Source: Zoogloea oleivorans
GTDB lineage: Bacteria; Pseudomonadota; Gammaproteobacteria; Burkholderiales; Rhodocyclaceae
DNA length: 64,000 nucleotides
Direction of reading: 5' to 3'
NCBI GenBank assembly: GCA_030157785.1
Contig: JAOAUC010000014.1
Location: forward strand, 20,452-84,451
Positions 37,872 to 46,075 of this stretch are shown here, piece by piece. Within the stretch, counting starts at the first letter, position 1. Every line of letters begins with the position of its first letter. The position numbers were made by a program, and so were the translations under genes. Below the pieces are notes generated by a model. It had not been told where the DNA came from. It did not search any database and saw only the letters and a program-made list of their open reading frames with translations.

Positions 37872-39263
37872 ATGAATGCACCCTGCGCAATCCAGCACCC
37901 GCGTGTATCACCCGAAAACCTCGGCGATCCGGCCACCTTCCAGCGTCTGCTGGCACAAGAGAAAGTGCCCGTCCCGGCCTTTCTCAAGCCGGCCCCGGCG
38001 GCCGGGCTGGGCGATGCCGATCTGGCGGTGGACCGCTATTTCTCGGCCGATTTCCACCGTCGCGAGATGGCCGGCATGTGGCCTCGCGTGTGGCAGTTCG
38101 TCGGCCGCGACGAAGCCATTCCGAACGCCGGCGACCATCTGGTGTACGACATCGGCGACCGCTCGGTCATCGTGATGCGCGGCGAGGACGGCGTGGTGCG
38201 TGGTTTCGGCAATTCGTGCCTGCACCGGGGTATCGCCCTGCGCCCCGAAGGCGGCCATGTCGAGCAGCTGCGCTGCCCCTTCCACGGCTTCACCTGGGAT
38301 CTGGCCGGCGCCATGAAGAGCCTGCCATGCTCGTGGGACTTCAAGCATCTGGAGCCGGCCCGCCAGGACTTGCCGCAGGTGCGCGTCGAAATCTGGGCGG
38401 GCTTCATCTTCATCAACTTCGACAAGGATGCGCCCTCGCTGGAAAGCTGGCTCGGCGTGATGCCCGCGCACTTTGCCGACTACGGGCTTGATCGGGCGAC
38501 GACCCTGCTGCACGTGCGCAAACGCATCCCGTGCAACTGGAAGCTGGCTCAGGAAGCCTTCTTCGAATCCTTCCACGTGCGTGCCACCCACCCGCACATC
38601 ATGACCTTCACCGACGACGTGGACAGCCAGTACGACGTGTTCAGCGACAACGTGGCGCGCTGCATCACCCCCATGTCCATCGCCAGCCCCAACCTGTCCG
38701 GCGTCACCGAGGCCGAGGTGATGCGCGACTGCATCGCCGCATCCGGCCGCATGTCCGATGCCAACGGCGCAGCCCACCAGCTGCCGGCCGGCATGACAGC
38801 ACGGGAATACATCGGCGAGATGAACCGCGAAGCTTATTCGGCGGCCTCCGGCGTCGACCTGTCGCAGGCGACCCTGGCCGAACTGCAGGACGCGATCCTG
38901 TATTCCGCCTTTCCCAACTTCCAGATCTGGGCCGGCTACTGCGGCAACATCGTGTATCGGGCCATCCCCGACGGGCAGAATCCGGAAAGCTGCATTTACG
39001 ACGTGATGGTGCTCGGTCGCCACAGGGCCGGCGAAGTCCGACCGGCGGCCCCGGCCGTGCATTGGCTGACGGATGACGAGCCTTTCAGCAGTGCCCCGGA
39101 ACTCGGCGCCCTCGGCCCGGTGCTCGATCAGGACATGCGCAACTTGCCGCACATGACCCGCGGCCTCAAGGCCTCGCTGACCGGCGTGGTGACCCTGGCG
39201 AGCTACCAGGAACTGCGCATCCGCGCCCACCACCACACTCTCGACAAATATCTGGCCGACTGA
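37872..39263 (+). CDS. Rieske non-heme iron oxygenase, alpha subunit (paralog of 46076)
   Basis: 463 residues. The Rieske ligands are SCLHRG and CPFHGF; the iron motif is ESFHVRATH (His-x4-His). Along its whole length it aligns with the protein at 46076, from DPATFQRLLAQEKVPVP to the HHHTLDKYL ending, so the two are paralogs from a duplication. The family is the large group of Rieske oxygenases of about 460 residues with a C-terminal extension, found with SDR and CoA genes in alicyclic and steroid catabolism. It has operator site D upstream and is followed, after a second operator, by the TPP-dependent dehydrogenase operon. Confidence 0.93.
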   Translation: MNAPCAIQHPRVSPENLGDPATFQRLLAQEKVPVPAFLKPAPAAGLGDADLAVDRYFSADFHRREMAGMWPRVWQFVGRDEAIPNAGDHLVYDIGDRSVIVMRGEDGVVRGFGNSCLHRGIALRPEGGHVEQLRCPFHGFTWDLAGAMKSLPCSWDFKHLEPARQDLPQVRVEIWAGFIFINFDKDAPSLESWLGVMPAHFADYGLDRATTLLHVRKRIPCNWKLAQEAFFESFHVRATHPHIMTFTDDVDSQYDVFSDNVARCITPMSIASPNLSGVTEAEVMRDCIAASGRMSDANGAAHQLPAGMTAREYIGEMNREAYSAASGVDLSQATLAELQDAILYSAFPNFQIWAGYCGNIVYRAIPDGQNPESCIYDVMVLGRHRAGEVRPAAPAVHWLTDDEPFSSAPELGALGPVLDQDMRNLPHMTRGLKASLTGVVTLASYQELRIRAHHHTLDKYLAD

Positions 39264-39309
39264 TTTTCGGGGCTTGTCACTCGCCGGGGCTGTCGATATA
39301 CTGCAAAAA

Positions 39310-39329
39310 AACAAACGGGACTGTTGGTT
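39310..39329. promoter_or_regulatory. Operator-like inverted repeat, site E
   Basis: AACAAAC-GGGACT-GTTGGTT has a perfect left arm and one mismatch in the right. As at site A, the right arm GTTGGTT is followed by TT and a third half-site-like GTTTTG. It lies 97 bases before the E1 alpha start. Confidence 0.55.
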
Positions 39330-39425
39330 TTGTTTTGGGGCGACGAGCCCCGTCAAAAGTCCCGTTTGCCGGACGAGCCGCCGGCTCCAGGGCTTCCCGT
39401 TACCAACCCAATCGAGAGGTAGGGC

Positions 39426-40412
39426 ATGAGTGAGACAAAGCAACCCGGCAAGGCCACCTTGCTGGAGATCTACCGAATCGCGACCCTGATCAAGACGGCC
39501 GACGACCGCTTCATTGCGCTCATCAAGGCCGGCCAGATCGCCTCGCCGTATTACTCGCCGCGCGGCCAGGAGCTGATTCCGGCGGCCATCTCGGTGAGCC
39601 TGACGCCGGCTGACTACGTGGTGACCACCTACCGGGGCATTCACGACCAGCTGGCCAAGGGCATTCCGCTGAAGCCCTTCGTGGCCGAGCTGTTCGGGCG
39701 TGCCACCGGCACCTGCAAGGGCAAGGGCGGGCCGATGCACGTCACCCACGTGGCCTCCGGCCTGCCGGTCACCACCGGCATCGTCGGTGCCGGCCTGCCG
39801 ATCGCCAACGGTCTGGCGTGGGCCTCGCAACTGAAGGGCACCGACCAGGTCACGGTGGTGAACTTCGGCGACGGCGCCTCCAACATCGGTGCCTTCCACG
39901 AGGCGCTGAACCTGGCCGCCGTGTGGACGCTGCCGGTGATCTTCGTGTGCCAGAACAACGGCTACGCCGAGCACACCAAGTACGAATACGGCACCGGTGC
40001 GGCGACGATTGCCGACCGTGGTCTGGCCTACGGCATCCCCGGTGTCGAGGTGGACGGCAACGACGCCGTCGCCATGTGGCAGGCCGCCAGCACCGCCATT
40101 GCCCGCGCCCGCGCCGGCGACGGTCCGACCCTGCTGGAAGCCAACACCTTCCGCTTCCGTGGTCACCTGATGGGCGACGACAGCCATTACATCCCCAAGG
40201 AAGAAATGGCCGCCGCCATCGCTGCCGACCCGCTGCCGCGCTTCCGCGCCTGGCTGATCGAGCAGGGCCACGCCACCGATGGCCAACTGGCCGACATCGA
40301 GGCCACCAACGTGGCCGCCTTCGAGGAGGCCGTCGAATTCGGACTGGCCAGCCCTTATCCGGATGTATCCGAGCTCGACAAGGACGTCGTTGCCGAGGGA
40401 GCCCAAGCATGA
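39426..40412 (+). CDS. TPP-dependent dehydrogenase E1 alpha (acetoin dehydrogenase AcoA-like)
   Basis: 328 residues, the size of the alpha chain of heterotetrameric E1 enzymes. The thiamine diphosphate motif GDGASNIGAFHEALN ... QNN (about residues 143-180) is intact. YYSPRGQE, TYRGIHDQLAKG and GKGGPMH match AcoA and related branched-chain E1 proteins. Such an E1 decarboxylates a 2-oxoacid, or cleaves an acyloin such as acetoin, and passes the acyl group to lipoyl-E2. In this setting the substrate may be a ring-derived alpha-hydroxyketone or 2-oxoacid; that is inference. It overlaps the beta-chain gene by four bases. Confidence 0.92.
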   Translation: MSETKQPGKATLLEIYRIATLIKTADDRFIALIKAGQIASPYYSPRGQELIPAAISVSLTPADYVVTTYRGIHDQLAKGIPLKPFVAELFGRATGTCKGKGGPMHVTHVASGLPVTTGIVGAGLPIANGLAWASQLKGTDQVTVVNFGDGASNIGAFHEALNLAAVWTLPVIFVCQNNGYAEHTKYEYGTGAATIADRGLAYGIPGVEVDGNDAVAMWQAASTAIARARAGDGPTLLEANTFRFRGHLMGDDSHYIPKEEMAAAIAADPLPRFRAWLIEQGHATDGQLADIEATNVAAFEEAVEFGLASPYPDVSELDKDVVAEGAQA

Positions 40413-41404
40413 GCGCCGTTCAAGCCAAGAAGATCAACATCGTCCAGGCCATCAACATGGCCCTCCACGACGCCATGGAGCTGGACAGCTCGGTGGTCGT
40501 CCTCGGTGAGGACATCGCCGACCGCGAAGGCGGCGGGGTGTTCAAGTGCACCGCCGGCCTGTCGGGCAAGTTCGGTACCGGGCGGGTCAAGTCCACCCCG
40601 ATCGCCGAGCAGGCGATTGTCGGCGCCGCCGTGGGCGGCGCGCTGGCCGGCCTGCGTCCGGTGGCCGAGATCATGCTGATGAACTTCACCACGGTGGCCA
40701 TGGACCAGATCGTGAACCACGCGGCCAAGCTGCGCTTCATGACCGGCGGCCAGACCCACGTGCCGCTGGTGATCCGTACCACCACCGGTGCCGGCTTCGG
40801 CACCGGCGGCCAGCACGCCGACTACCTGGAAGCCTGGTTTGCCCACACCGCCGGCCTCAAGGTGGTGGCCCCGTCGAATCCGGCCGACGCCTACGGTCTG
40901 CTGCTGTCGTGCATCTTCGACGACGATCCGTGCATCTTCATCGAGAACCTGCCCCTGTACTTCGTGCCCGGCGAAGCCCCGGTACCCGGCCAGCGCGTGC
41001 CCATCGGCAAGGCCAAGGTGGTGCAGGAAGGCACCGACATCACCCTGATCAGCTACAGCAAGACCCTCCATGAGGTGATTGCCGCCGCCAAGGATCTGGC
41101 CAGGGAAGGTGTATCGGCCGAAGTCATCGACCTGCGCACCATCTCCCCGCTGGACATGCCGACCATCCTCGCCTCGGTGGCCAAGACCGGCCGCGCCGTG
41201 GTGGCCCACGAAGCCCAGGTGGATTTTGGTGTCGGTGCGGAAATCTCCGCCCGTCTGCACAAGGCGCTCTTCGGCACGCTCAAGGCACCGGTTGCCCGCG
41301 TCGGTGCGGCCCGCTCGCCGGTGCCCTTCTCCAAGCCCCTCGAAAGCGCCTTCGTGCCCACCAAGGAACGCATCCTGGCGGCCATTCGCGAAACGCTCAA
41401 GTAA
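40409..41404 (+). CDS. TPP-dependent dehydrogenase E1 beta (acetoin dehydrogenase AcoB-like)
   Basis: 331 residues from MSAVQAKKINIVQAIN; the track merges it with an upstream shadow frame. The ATG overlaps the E1 alpha stop by four bases. Family motifs are VLGEDIADREGGGVFKCT, STPIAEQAIVGAAVGGALAG and the C-terminal transketolase segment with VVAHEAQVDFGVGAEI. The beta chain completes the active site and binds E2. It is followed after 40 bases by the free lipoyl-domain gene. Nothing appears truncated. Confidence 0.93.
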   Translation: MSAVQAKKINIVQAINMALHDAMELDSSVVVLGEDIADREGGGVFKCTAGLSGKFGTGRVKSTPIAEQAIVGAAVGGALAGLRPVAEIMLMNFTTVAMDQIVNHAAKLRFMTGGQTHVPLVIRTTTGAGFGTGGQHADYLEAWFAHTAGLKVVAPSNPADAYGLLLSCIFDDDPCIFIENLPLYFVPGEAPVPGQRVPIGKAKVVQEGTDITLISYSKTLHEVIAAAKDLAREGVSAEVIDLRTISPLDMPTILASVAKTGRAVVAHEAQVDFGVGAEISARLHKALFGTLKAPVARVGAARSPVPFSKPLESAFVPTKERILAAIRETLK

Positions 41405-41444
41405 GCCTCAAGTCATTCCCAACCAAAAATCAAAGGACACGAAC

Positions 41445-41675
41445 ATGGCAACCGAAATCATTCTCCCCAAGCTCGGCTTCTCCGTGAATGAGGCCATCCT
41501 CACCGAATGGATGGTCGCCGACGGCGCCCCGGTGACCCAGGGCCAGCTGCTCTACACCATGGAAAGCGAAAAGTCGGTTCAGGAAGTCGAGGCCCCGGCC
41601 GACGGCACCCTGAAGATCATCAAGGAAGCCGGCGAGACCTACGAGGTCGGCACCGTCATCGGCGAGCTCGTCTGA
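41445..41675 (+). CDS. Stand-alone lipoyl-domain protein (E2 fragment)
   Basis: 76 residues, one complete lipoyl/biotinyl domain and nothing else. The modified lysine is K43 in MESEKSVQEVEAP; the ESEK context fits lipoylation rather than the AMKM of biotin carriers. In most 2-oxoacid dehydrogenases this domain is the N-terminus of the E2 chain. Here it has its own ATG with an AAAGGA ribosome site and a stop, and it shares one base (TGATG) with the next gene, which encodes the E2 catalytic domain. It may act as a mobile acyl carrier between E1 and E2. Confidence 0.9.
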   Translation: MATEIILPKLGFSVNEAILTEWMVADGAPVTQGQLLYTMESEKSVQEVEAPADGTLKIIKEAGETYEVGTVIGELV

Positions 41676-42442
41676 TGTCCGCCGCGCCCGACGCCAAGCC
41701 CGTGCCGGTGTGGCCGGCTACGCTGCCGCCGATGCCGGTGGTCGATTTCGCGCTGTTCGGCGAAGTCGAAACGGTGCCGCTGCCGCGCCACCAGAAGCTG
41801 GTGGCGTCCTTTCTGTCCCGCAACTGGGCGCAGATTCCCCACGTCACCCACCACGACGAGGCCGAAGCCCCGACGCTGGACACGGTGCGCAAGGCGCTGG
41901 GCGAGCAGCTCGGCATCAAGCTCACCCCGGTGCCCTTCCTGATCAAGGCGGCGGTCAAGGCGCTGCAGGCCTTTCCGCGCTTCAATGCCTCGCTGGCGCC
42001 CAACGGCGACGGGCTGGTGATGAAGCACTACTTTCACATCGGCGTGGCGGTGGAAACCCCCAGCGGCCTGGTGGTGCCGGTGATCCGCGACTGCGACAAG
42101 AAGTCGATCGGTGAAATCGCCCTCGAACTGGCCGAAAAGGCCGAGCGGGCGCGCACCAAGGGCCTGCCGATCACCGAGATGTCGGGCGGCTGCTTCTCGA
42201 TCAGTTCTCTCGGCAACCTGGGCGGCACGGGCTTCACGCCCATCATCAACGCCCCCGAGCTGGCCATTCTCGGCGTCACCCGCGCCGGTGAAAAGCTCAA
42301 GCTGGTGGATGGGCAAGTGCGCAGCGTGCCGGTGATTCCCCTGTCCCTGAGCTACGACCACCGGGTGATCAACGGGGCCGATGCGGCCCGCTTCACCCGC
42401 TTTATTGCCGACGCCCTGGCGGACCCGGCAGCCCTGGCCTGA
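41675..42442 (+). CDS. 2-oxoacid dehydrogenase E2 catalytic domain (acyltransferase) without lipoyl domain
   Basis: 255 residues from MSAAPDAKPVPVWP; the track start is upstream and in the wrong frame for the lipoyl gene. The sequence is the catalytic core: FISSLG-type segment SISSLGNLGGTGFTPIINAPE and the active-site motif SYDHRVINGADAARF. The Asn in HxxxNG occurs in some pyruvate dehydrogenase E2 proteins, where His and Asn serve catalysis, so it is not a defect. I see neither a lipoyl domain nor a clear E1/E3-binding domain. It should transfer an acyl group from the separate lipoyl protein to CoA. No E3 gene is nearby. Confidence 0.9.
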   Translation: MSAAPDAKPVPVWPATLPPMPVVDFALFGEVETVPLPRHQKLVASFLSRNWAQIPHVTHHDEAEAPTLDTVRKALGEQLGIKLTPVPFLIKAAVKALQAFPRFNASLAPNGDGLVMKHYFHIGVAVETPSGLVVPVIRDCDKKSIGEIALELAEKAERARTKGLPITEMSGGCFSISSLGNLGGTGFTPIINAPELAILGVTRAGEKLKLVDGQVRSVPVIPLSLSYDHRVINGADAARFTRFIADALADPAALA

Positions 42443-42467
42443 CCTTTCGACAAGGAACAATAAGAAC

Positions 42468-43262
42468 ATGACCTCAACGGAAAGAATGAAAGCCATCCAG
42501 CAGACCTTCTCGCTGGAAGGCCGGGTAGCCCTGGTGACCGGTGCCGGTACGGGCATCGGCGAGCACTTCGCCCATGTGCTGGCGGCGGCGGGCGCCAAGG
42601 TGGCCTGCGTGGCCCGCCGCGTCGAACGGGTCGAGGCGGTGGCGCAGGAAATCCGCGCGGCCGGGGGCGAAGCCTTTGGTTGCCGCATGGACGTTGCGGA
42701 TCGGGACTCGATCCGCCTCGGCTTCAAGCAGATCGAAGCGCATTACGGGCCGGTGGACATCCTGGTCAATAACGCCGGCCTCGCCAACCCGACGGTTTTC
42801 CAGGAGATGTCCGACGAGCAATGGACCTCGCTTCTGGACGTGAATCTGTCCGGCCCCTTCTTTGCCGCACAGGAAATGGCCCGGCGTCTCATTGCCACGG
42901 GCAAGCCGGGCTCGATCATCAACATTGCCTCGATTCTTGGCCACCTGGCTTACCCGGCCTTCCTCAACTACGGTACAACCAAGGGTGCGTTGATTCACAT
43001 GACCCGCTACATGGCGCTGGATTTGCTGCCTCATTCCATTCGGGTGAATGCGATTGCGCCGGGTTATTTCCCCAGCGAAATGACCAATCCATTTTACGAA
43101 TCGGAAGCCGGCAAGAAGGAAATCGCCAATCTGCCGGCCAAGCGCCTGGGGCGTCTGGAAGAGCTGGATGGCCCGTTGCTGCTGCTGGCCAGCGAGGCTT
43201 CATCGTTCATGAACGGAAGCGTATTAACCGTGGACTATGGACACTCCGTGCGCTTGTCGTAG
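42468..43262 (+). CDS. Short-chain dehydrogenase/reductase (classical SDR)
   Basis: 264 residues from MTSTERMKAIQQTFSL; AAGGAA lies upstream. Motifs: TGAGTGIG at about residue 25, NNAG near 100 and the catalytic YGTTK near 167. It resembles gluconate 5-dehydrogenase-like SDRs. It is the last gene of the E1/lipoyl/E2 operon, 25 bases after E2. An SDR here could form or reduce the alpha-hydroxyketone that the TPP enzyme cleaves, as acetoin/diacetyl reductases do beside acetoin dehydrogenase; this is inference. Confidence 0.9.
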   Translation: MTSTERMKAIQQTFSLEGRVALVTGAGTGIGEHFAHVLAAAGAKVACVARRVERVEAVAQEIRAAGGEAFGCRMDVADRDSIRLGFKQIEAHYGPVDILVNNAGLANPTVFQEMSDEQWTSLLDVNLSGPFFAAQEMARRLIATGKPGSIINIASILGHLAYPAFLNYGTTKGALIHMTRYMALDLLPHSIRVNAIAPGYFPSEMTNPFYESEAGKKEIANLPAKRLGRLEELDGPLLLLASEASSFMNGSVLTVDYGHSVRLS

Positions 43263-43307
43263 AATCCGGTCGCAATCAAGACGTTGAAGCATGAGGAAAA
43301 CGCGTTC

Positions 43308-43460
43308 ATGACCCGTGGCAAAAGTTCGCGGGCAGGAACCACCAGGGAAGCGGAAAGACGGTATGGCAGTGCAAGGCTGCAGGTTCGTGCATGGGCGCGG
43401 GCCACGTCTTTCCTGTGCAGTATCGACTTGCTCGTCAGGTCTGAGGGATACCGAAAATGA
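43308..43460 (+). CDS. Possible 50-codon leader ORF upstream of the TetR gene
   Basis: ATG at 43308 opens 50 codons ending in a TGA that overlaps the TetR ATG by four bases (ATGA). GAGGAAA lies about 11 bases before the ATG. The predicted peptide is very basic (MTRGKSSRAGTTREAERR start) and matches nothing I know. The stop/start overlap suggests translational coupling, but such overlaps arise by chance in GC-rich DNA. It is too short for the ORF track. Confidence 0.25.
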   Translation: MTRGKSSRAGTTREAERRYGSARLQVRAWARATSFLCSIDLLVRSEGYRK

Positions 43461-44260
43461 TCGAAGACAACAAGCCAGAATCCTTGCTTGAGCCCGAAGC
43501 AGCGGCAACGCGACGGGTCGAACGACCCAAGCGCGATACCGCCCGTACCAAGGCCGCCGGCGGTACCTGGCAGGCCGAAAAAAGCCTCGCCACGCGCACC
43601 CAGATTCTCGACGCAACACTCCAGTGCCTGGTCGAACTGGGCTATACCCAGACCACCACCGAAAAAATCGCCCTGAAGGCCGGGGTGTCGCGCGGCGCGA
43701 TGACCCATCACTTCAAGTCACGCGCCGACGTCTTCAAGGCAGCCGCCGAGTACATCACCGACCTGCGTGCGGTCGAATACGAGGACGCCTGCCGGCGCAT
43801 CAAGCTACCGCCCGGCAACCTCGCCACCTTTGAGAGCATGCTCGACACCCTGGTGATGCTGCAGAAGTATTACTACGCCCGCGCGTCCTTCATCGCCTTG
43901 CAAGAGCTGCAGCGCGGTGCGCGTACCGACAAGGTGCTGGCCAAGGTCATGCTGCCCCTCGAAAAGGCCCTCGACGAGAAGAAGAACGCCAGCATGCTCA
44001 AGCGCTTCCCCTTCTGGGCCGACTACCCGCAAACCGGTGAAGTGCTGCGAGATCTGTTCTTCCACTCCCTCAAGGGCGTGGCGGTGAACCCGACGCCCTA
44101 CATGCAGGGTGATCGTCTGCACCGCCTGCACCAGTTGCTTGCCTCGGTGGCCATGATGGAGTTCGAAAAGGCCTACGAGGCCGCCCACGGTGCCAAGGTG
44201 CCGCCGCAACCCGAGCCCGAAAAGAAGGAACGCAAGCCGCGCAAGGCGGCAAACGCCTGA
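43457..44260 (+). CDS. TetR-family transcriptional regulator, candidate regulator of the island
   Basis: 267 residues, longer than usual because of an N-terminal extension of about 40 residues and a basic C-terminal tail (EKKERKPRKAANA). The helix-turn-helix is TTTEKIALKAGVSRGAMTHHFKSRADVF (about residues 70-97). The central domain is helical with PPGNLATFESML. It lies between two operons that carry the AACAAAC-N6-GTTTGTT repeat (sites E and F), so it is the best candidate to bind that motif; the other TetR in the window has a different repeat beside it. A strong terminator follows. No copy of the repeat lies in its own 194-base upstream region. Confidence 0.9.
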   Translation: MIEDNKPESLLEPEAAATRRVERPKRDTARTKAAGGTWQAEKSLATRTQILDATLQCLVELGYTQTTTEKIALKAGVSRGAMTHHFKSRADVFKAAAEYITDLRAVEYEDACRRIKLPPGNLATFESMLDTLVMLQKYYYARASFIALQELQRGARTDKVLAKVMLPLEKALDEKKNASMLKRFPFWADYPQTGEVLRDLFFHSLKGVAVNPTPYMQGDRLHRLHQLLASVAMMEFEKAYEAAHGAKVPPQPEPEKKERKPRKAANA

Positions 44261-44279
44261 GTTCGTGTTGCCGGTGTTG

Positions 44280-44305
44280 AAAAAGGGGCCTTCTGGCCCC
44301 TTTTT
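44280..44305 (+). terminator. Rho-independent terminator after the TetR gene
   Basis: AAAAAGGGGCC-TTCT-GGCCCCTTTTT is a perfect 11-bp stem with a 4-base loop ending in five T residues, 19 bases after the TetR stop. It is symmetrical, so it could also act on the opposite strand. It is the clearest intrinsic terminator in the window. Confidence 0.9.
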
Positions 44306-44395
44306 GCATGGTTTTCCATGGCTCGGACTTCAGCCTGGCAGCGTCCCCGAAATTTCCGAGGAAGTGCTTTACCGCCCGTTCTTTTCATGTACTAT

Positions 44396-44415
44396 AACAA
44401 ACAGGATTGATTGTT
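44396..44415. promoter_or_regulatory. Operator-like inverted repeat, site F, overlapping a possible promoter
   Basis: AACAAAC-AGGATT-GATTGTT has one mismatch. It overlaps the last bases of TATAAC (44393-44398), a possible -10 box, with TTTACC 19 bases upstream as a weak -35. Binding here would block the promoter of the DUF35/thiolase operon whose first ATG is at 44440. Confidence 0.5.
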
Positions 44416-44439
44416 TTAGACATGAAAAGGCCGGCCACG

Positions 44440-44871
44440 ATGAACCTGGATACTTCCCCGAAACTCGCTTGCCCGGATCTGCTCCGGCTCGGTGGCGAGC
44501 ACCCGGTCCTGCTGGGCAGCCGTTGTACCGACTGCGGCGAGGTGTACTTCCCCGCCAGCGAGGGCTGTACCCGCTGCTGTTCCACCGCCATGGAAGCCTT
44601 CGCCCTCGGCAGCTTCGGCACCCTGTGGTCATGGACCATCCAGGGTTTTCAGCCCAAGTCGCCCTACAACGGCGGCGAAGCTGAAGCCGACTTCCAGCCC
44701 TACGGCGTCGGTTACATCGAGATGCCCTCCGGCGTGAAGGTGGAAAGCCGTCTGACCATCGCCGACCCGGCGCAGCTGAAGATCGGCATGCCGATGGTGC
44801 TGGTCCTGCTGCCCTACCGCCAGGTGCCCGGCGAGGCGCCGGTTTACACCTACGCTTTCGCCCCCGCCTGA
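44440..44871 (+). CDS. DUF35 / OB-fold zinc-ribbon protein (thiolase partner)
   Basis: 143 residues from MNLDTSPKLACPDLL. The track start (TTG 44407) and an ATG at 44422 lie within or beside the operator and lack a ribosome site, while AAAAGG precedes 44440. The N-terminal rubredoxin-like zinc ribbon has four cysteines (CTDCGEVYFPASEGCTRC), followed by an OB-fold with FQPYGVGYIEMPSGVKVESRL. In steroid side-chain degradation DUF35 proteins or domains form complexes with SCP2-type thiolase homologs (Ltp2 with ChsH2) and can bring about retro-aldol cleavage. The thiolase gene follows after 16 bases, so the pair very likely works together. Confidence 0.9.
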   Translation: MNLDTSPKLACPDLLRLGGEHPVLLGSRCTDCGEVYFPASEGCTRCCSTAMEAFALGSFGTLWSWTIQGFQPKSPYNGGEAEADFQPYGVGYIEMPSGVKVESRLTIADPAQLKIGMPMVLVLLPYRQVPGEAPVYTYAFAPA

Positions 44872-44887
44872 CCCCCCGGAGACAACC

Positions 44888-46039
44888 ATGGACAACGAAG
44901 TCGCGATCATCGGCATCGGCATGCACCCCTTCGGGCGCACCGACGCACTTTCCGGCCAGCAGCAGGGCGCCCACGCGGTACGCGAAGCCCTGAAAGACGC
45001 GGGCATCGAATGGAAGGACGTGGGTGTGGCCTACGGTGGCAGCCAGGACGGCGGCAATGCCGACGCCCTCAGCAACCAGCTCGGCCTCACCGGTCTGCCC
45101 TTTGTGAATGTGGCCAACGGCTGCGCCACCGGCGGCAGCGCCCTGGCCAGCGTGATTGCCGCGATCCAGTCCGGCATGGCCGAGATCGGCGTGGCGGTGG
45201 GTTTTGACAAGCACCCCCGCGGCGCCTTCAACCCGAAGCCCAAGGACTGGGGCCTGGAAGACTGGTACGGCGAAACCGGCCTGATGCTGACCACCCAGTT
45301 CTTCGCCCTGAAAACCCGGCGCTACATGTTTGAGTACGGCATCACCGACGACGCCCTGGTGCGCATCGCCCAGCGGGCCTTCCGCAACGGCGCGCTGACG
45401 CCCCACGCCTGGCGTCGCCGCGAGCTGAGCTACGCGGAAATCGCCGAATCGATGGCGGTGAACCTGCCCCTGCGCAAGTTCATGTTCTGCAATCCGGCCG
45501 AGGGCGGCGCCGCGCTGGTGCTGTGCAGCGCCAAACACGCCCGCAAGTACACCGCCAACCCGGTGATCGTGAAGGCCGCGGTGATGCGCACCCGCCACCA
45601 CGGCTCCTTCGAGGTCTTCAACCCCGGCCTGGCCGCCCAGCAGTCGCCGGCGCCGACGGTGATGGCCTCCCGCGCAGCCTTTGAATTTGCCGGTGTCGGC
45701 CCGCAGGACATCGACGTGATCCAGCTGCAGGACACCGACAGCGGCTCCGAGCTGATCCACATCGCCGAAAACGGCTTCTGCGAACACGGCGAGCAGCAAC
45801 ACCTGCTGGCCTCCGGCGCCACCGACATCCACGGTCGCCTGCCCGTCAATACCGACGGCGGCTGTCTCGCCAACGGCGAGCCGGTGGGGGCCTCGGGCCT
45901 GCGCCAGGTCATCGAAATCTGCACCCAGCTGCGAGGGCAGGCGGGGCAGCGGCAAGTGCCGGGCACGCCCCGGCTTGGCTATACCCACGTCTATGGCGCC
46001 CCGGGCGTCAGCGCCGTGACGATTCTTCAGGCTGGCTGA
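44888..46039 (+). CDS. SCP2-type thiolase-like protein (thiolase or retro-aldolase subunit)
   Basis: 383 residues of the lipid-transfer/SCPx thiolase branch. The segment VNVANGCATGGSALAS holds the Cys at the nucleophile position of thiolases. GGCLANGEPVGASGLRQVIE is the region of the second active site loop, where typical thiolases have GHPxGATG; here His is replaced, as in the SCP2 branch. The protein follows a DUF35 gene, as in Ltp2/DUF35 aldolases of steroid catabolism. Either CoA-dependent thiolysis or retro-aldol cleavage is possible. It is followed by a Rieske oxygenase in the same operon. Confidence 0.88.
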   Translation: MDNEVAIIGIGMHPFGRTDALSGQQQGAHAVREALKDAGIEWKDVGVAYGGSQDGGNADALSNQLGLTGLPFVNVANGCATGGSALASVIAAIQSGMAEIGVAVGFDKHPRGAFNPKPKDWGLEDWYGETGLMLTTQFFALKTRRYMFEYGITDDALVRIAQRAFRNGALTPHAWRRRELSYAEIAESMAVNLPLRKFMFCNPAEGGAALVLCSAKHARKYTANPVIVKAAVMRTRHHGSFEVFNPGLAAQQSPAPTVMASRAAFEFAGVGPQDIDVIQLQDTDSGSELIHIAENGFCEHGEQQHLLASGATDIHGRLPVNTDGGCLANGEPVGASGLRQVIEICTQLRGQAGQRQVPGTPRLGYTHVYGAPGVSAVTILQAG

Positions 46040-46075
46040 CGGCCTTTTACCGACAAAAATAACGGAGACAAAGAC

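Noticed and set aside
39818-41404. Track ORF of 528 codons suggesting an E1 alpha-beta fusion
   Set aside because: The first 197 codons are a shadow frame of E1 alpha. E1 beta begins at the ATGA overlap at 40409.
41675-42442. Asn in the E2 motif HRVING as a sign of inactivation
   Set aside because: Some active pyruvate dehydrogenase E2 proteins carry Asn at this position, so it is not evidence of a dead enzyme.
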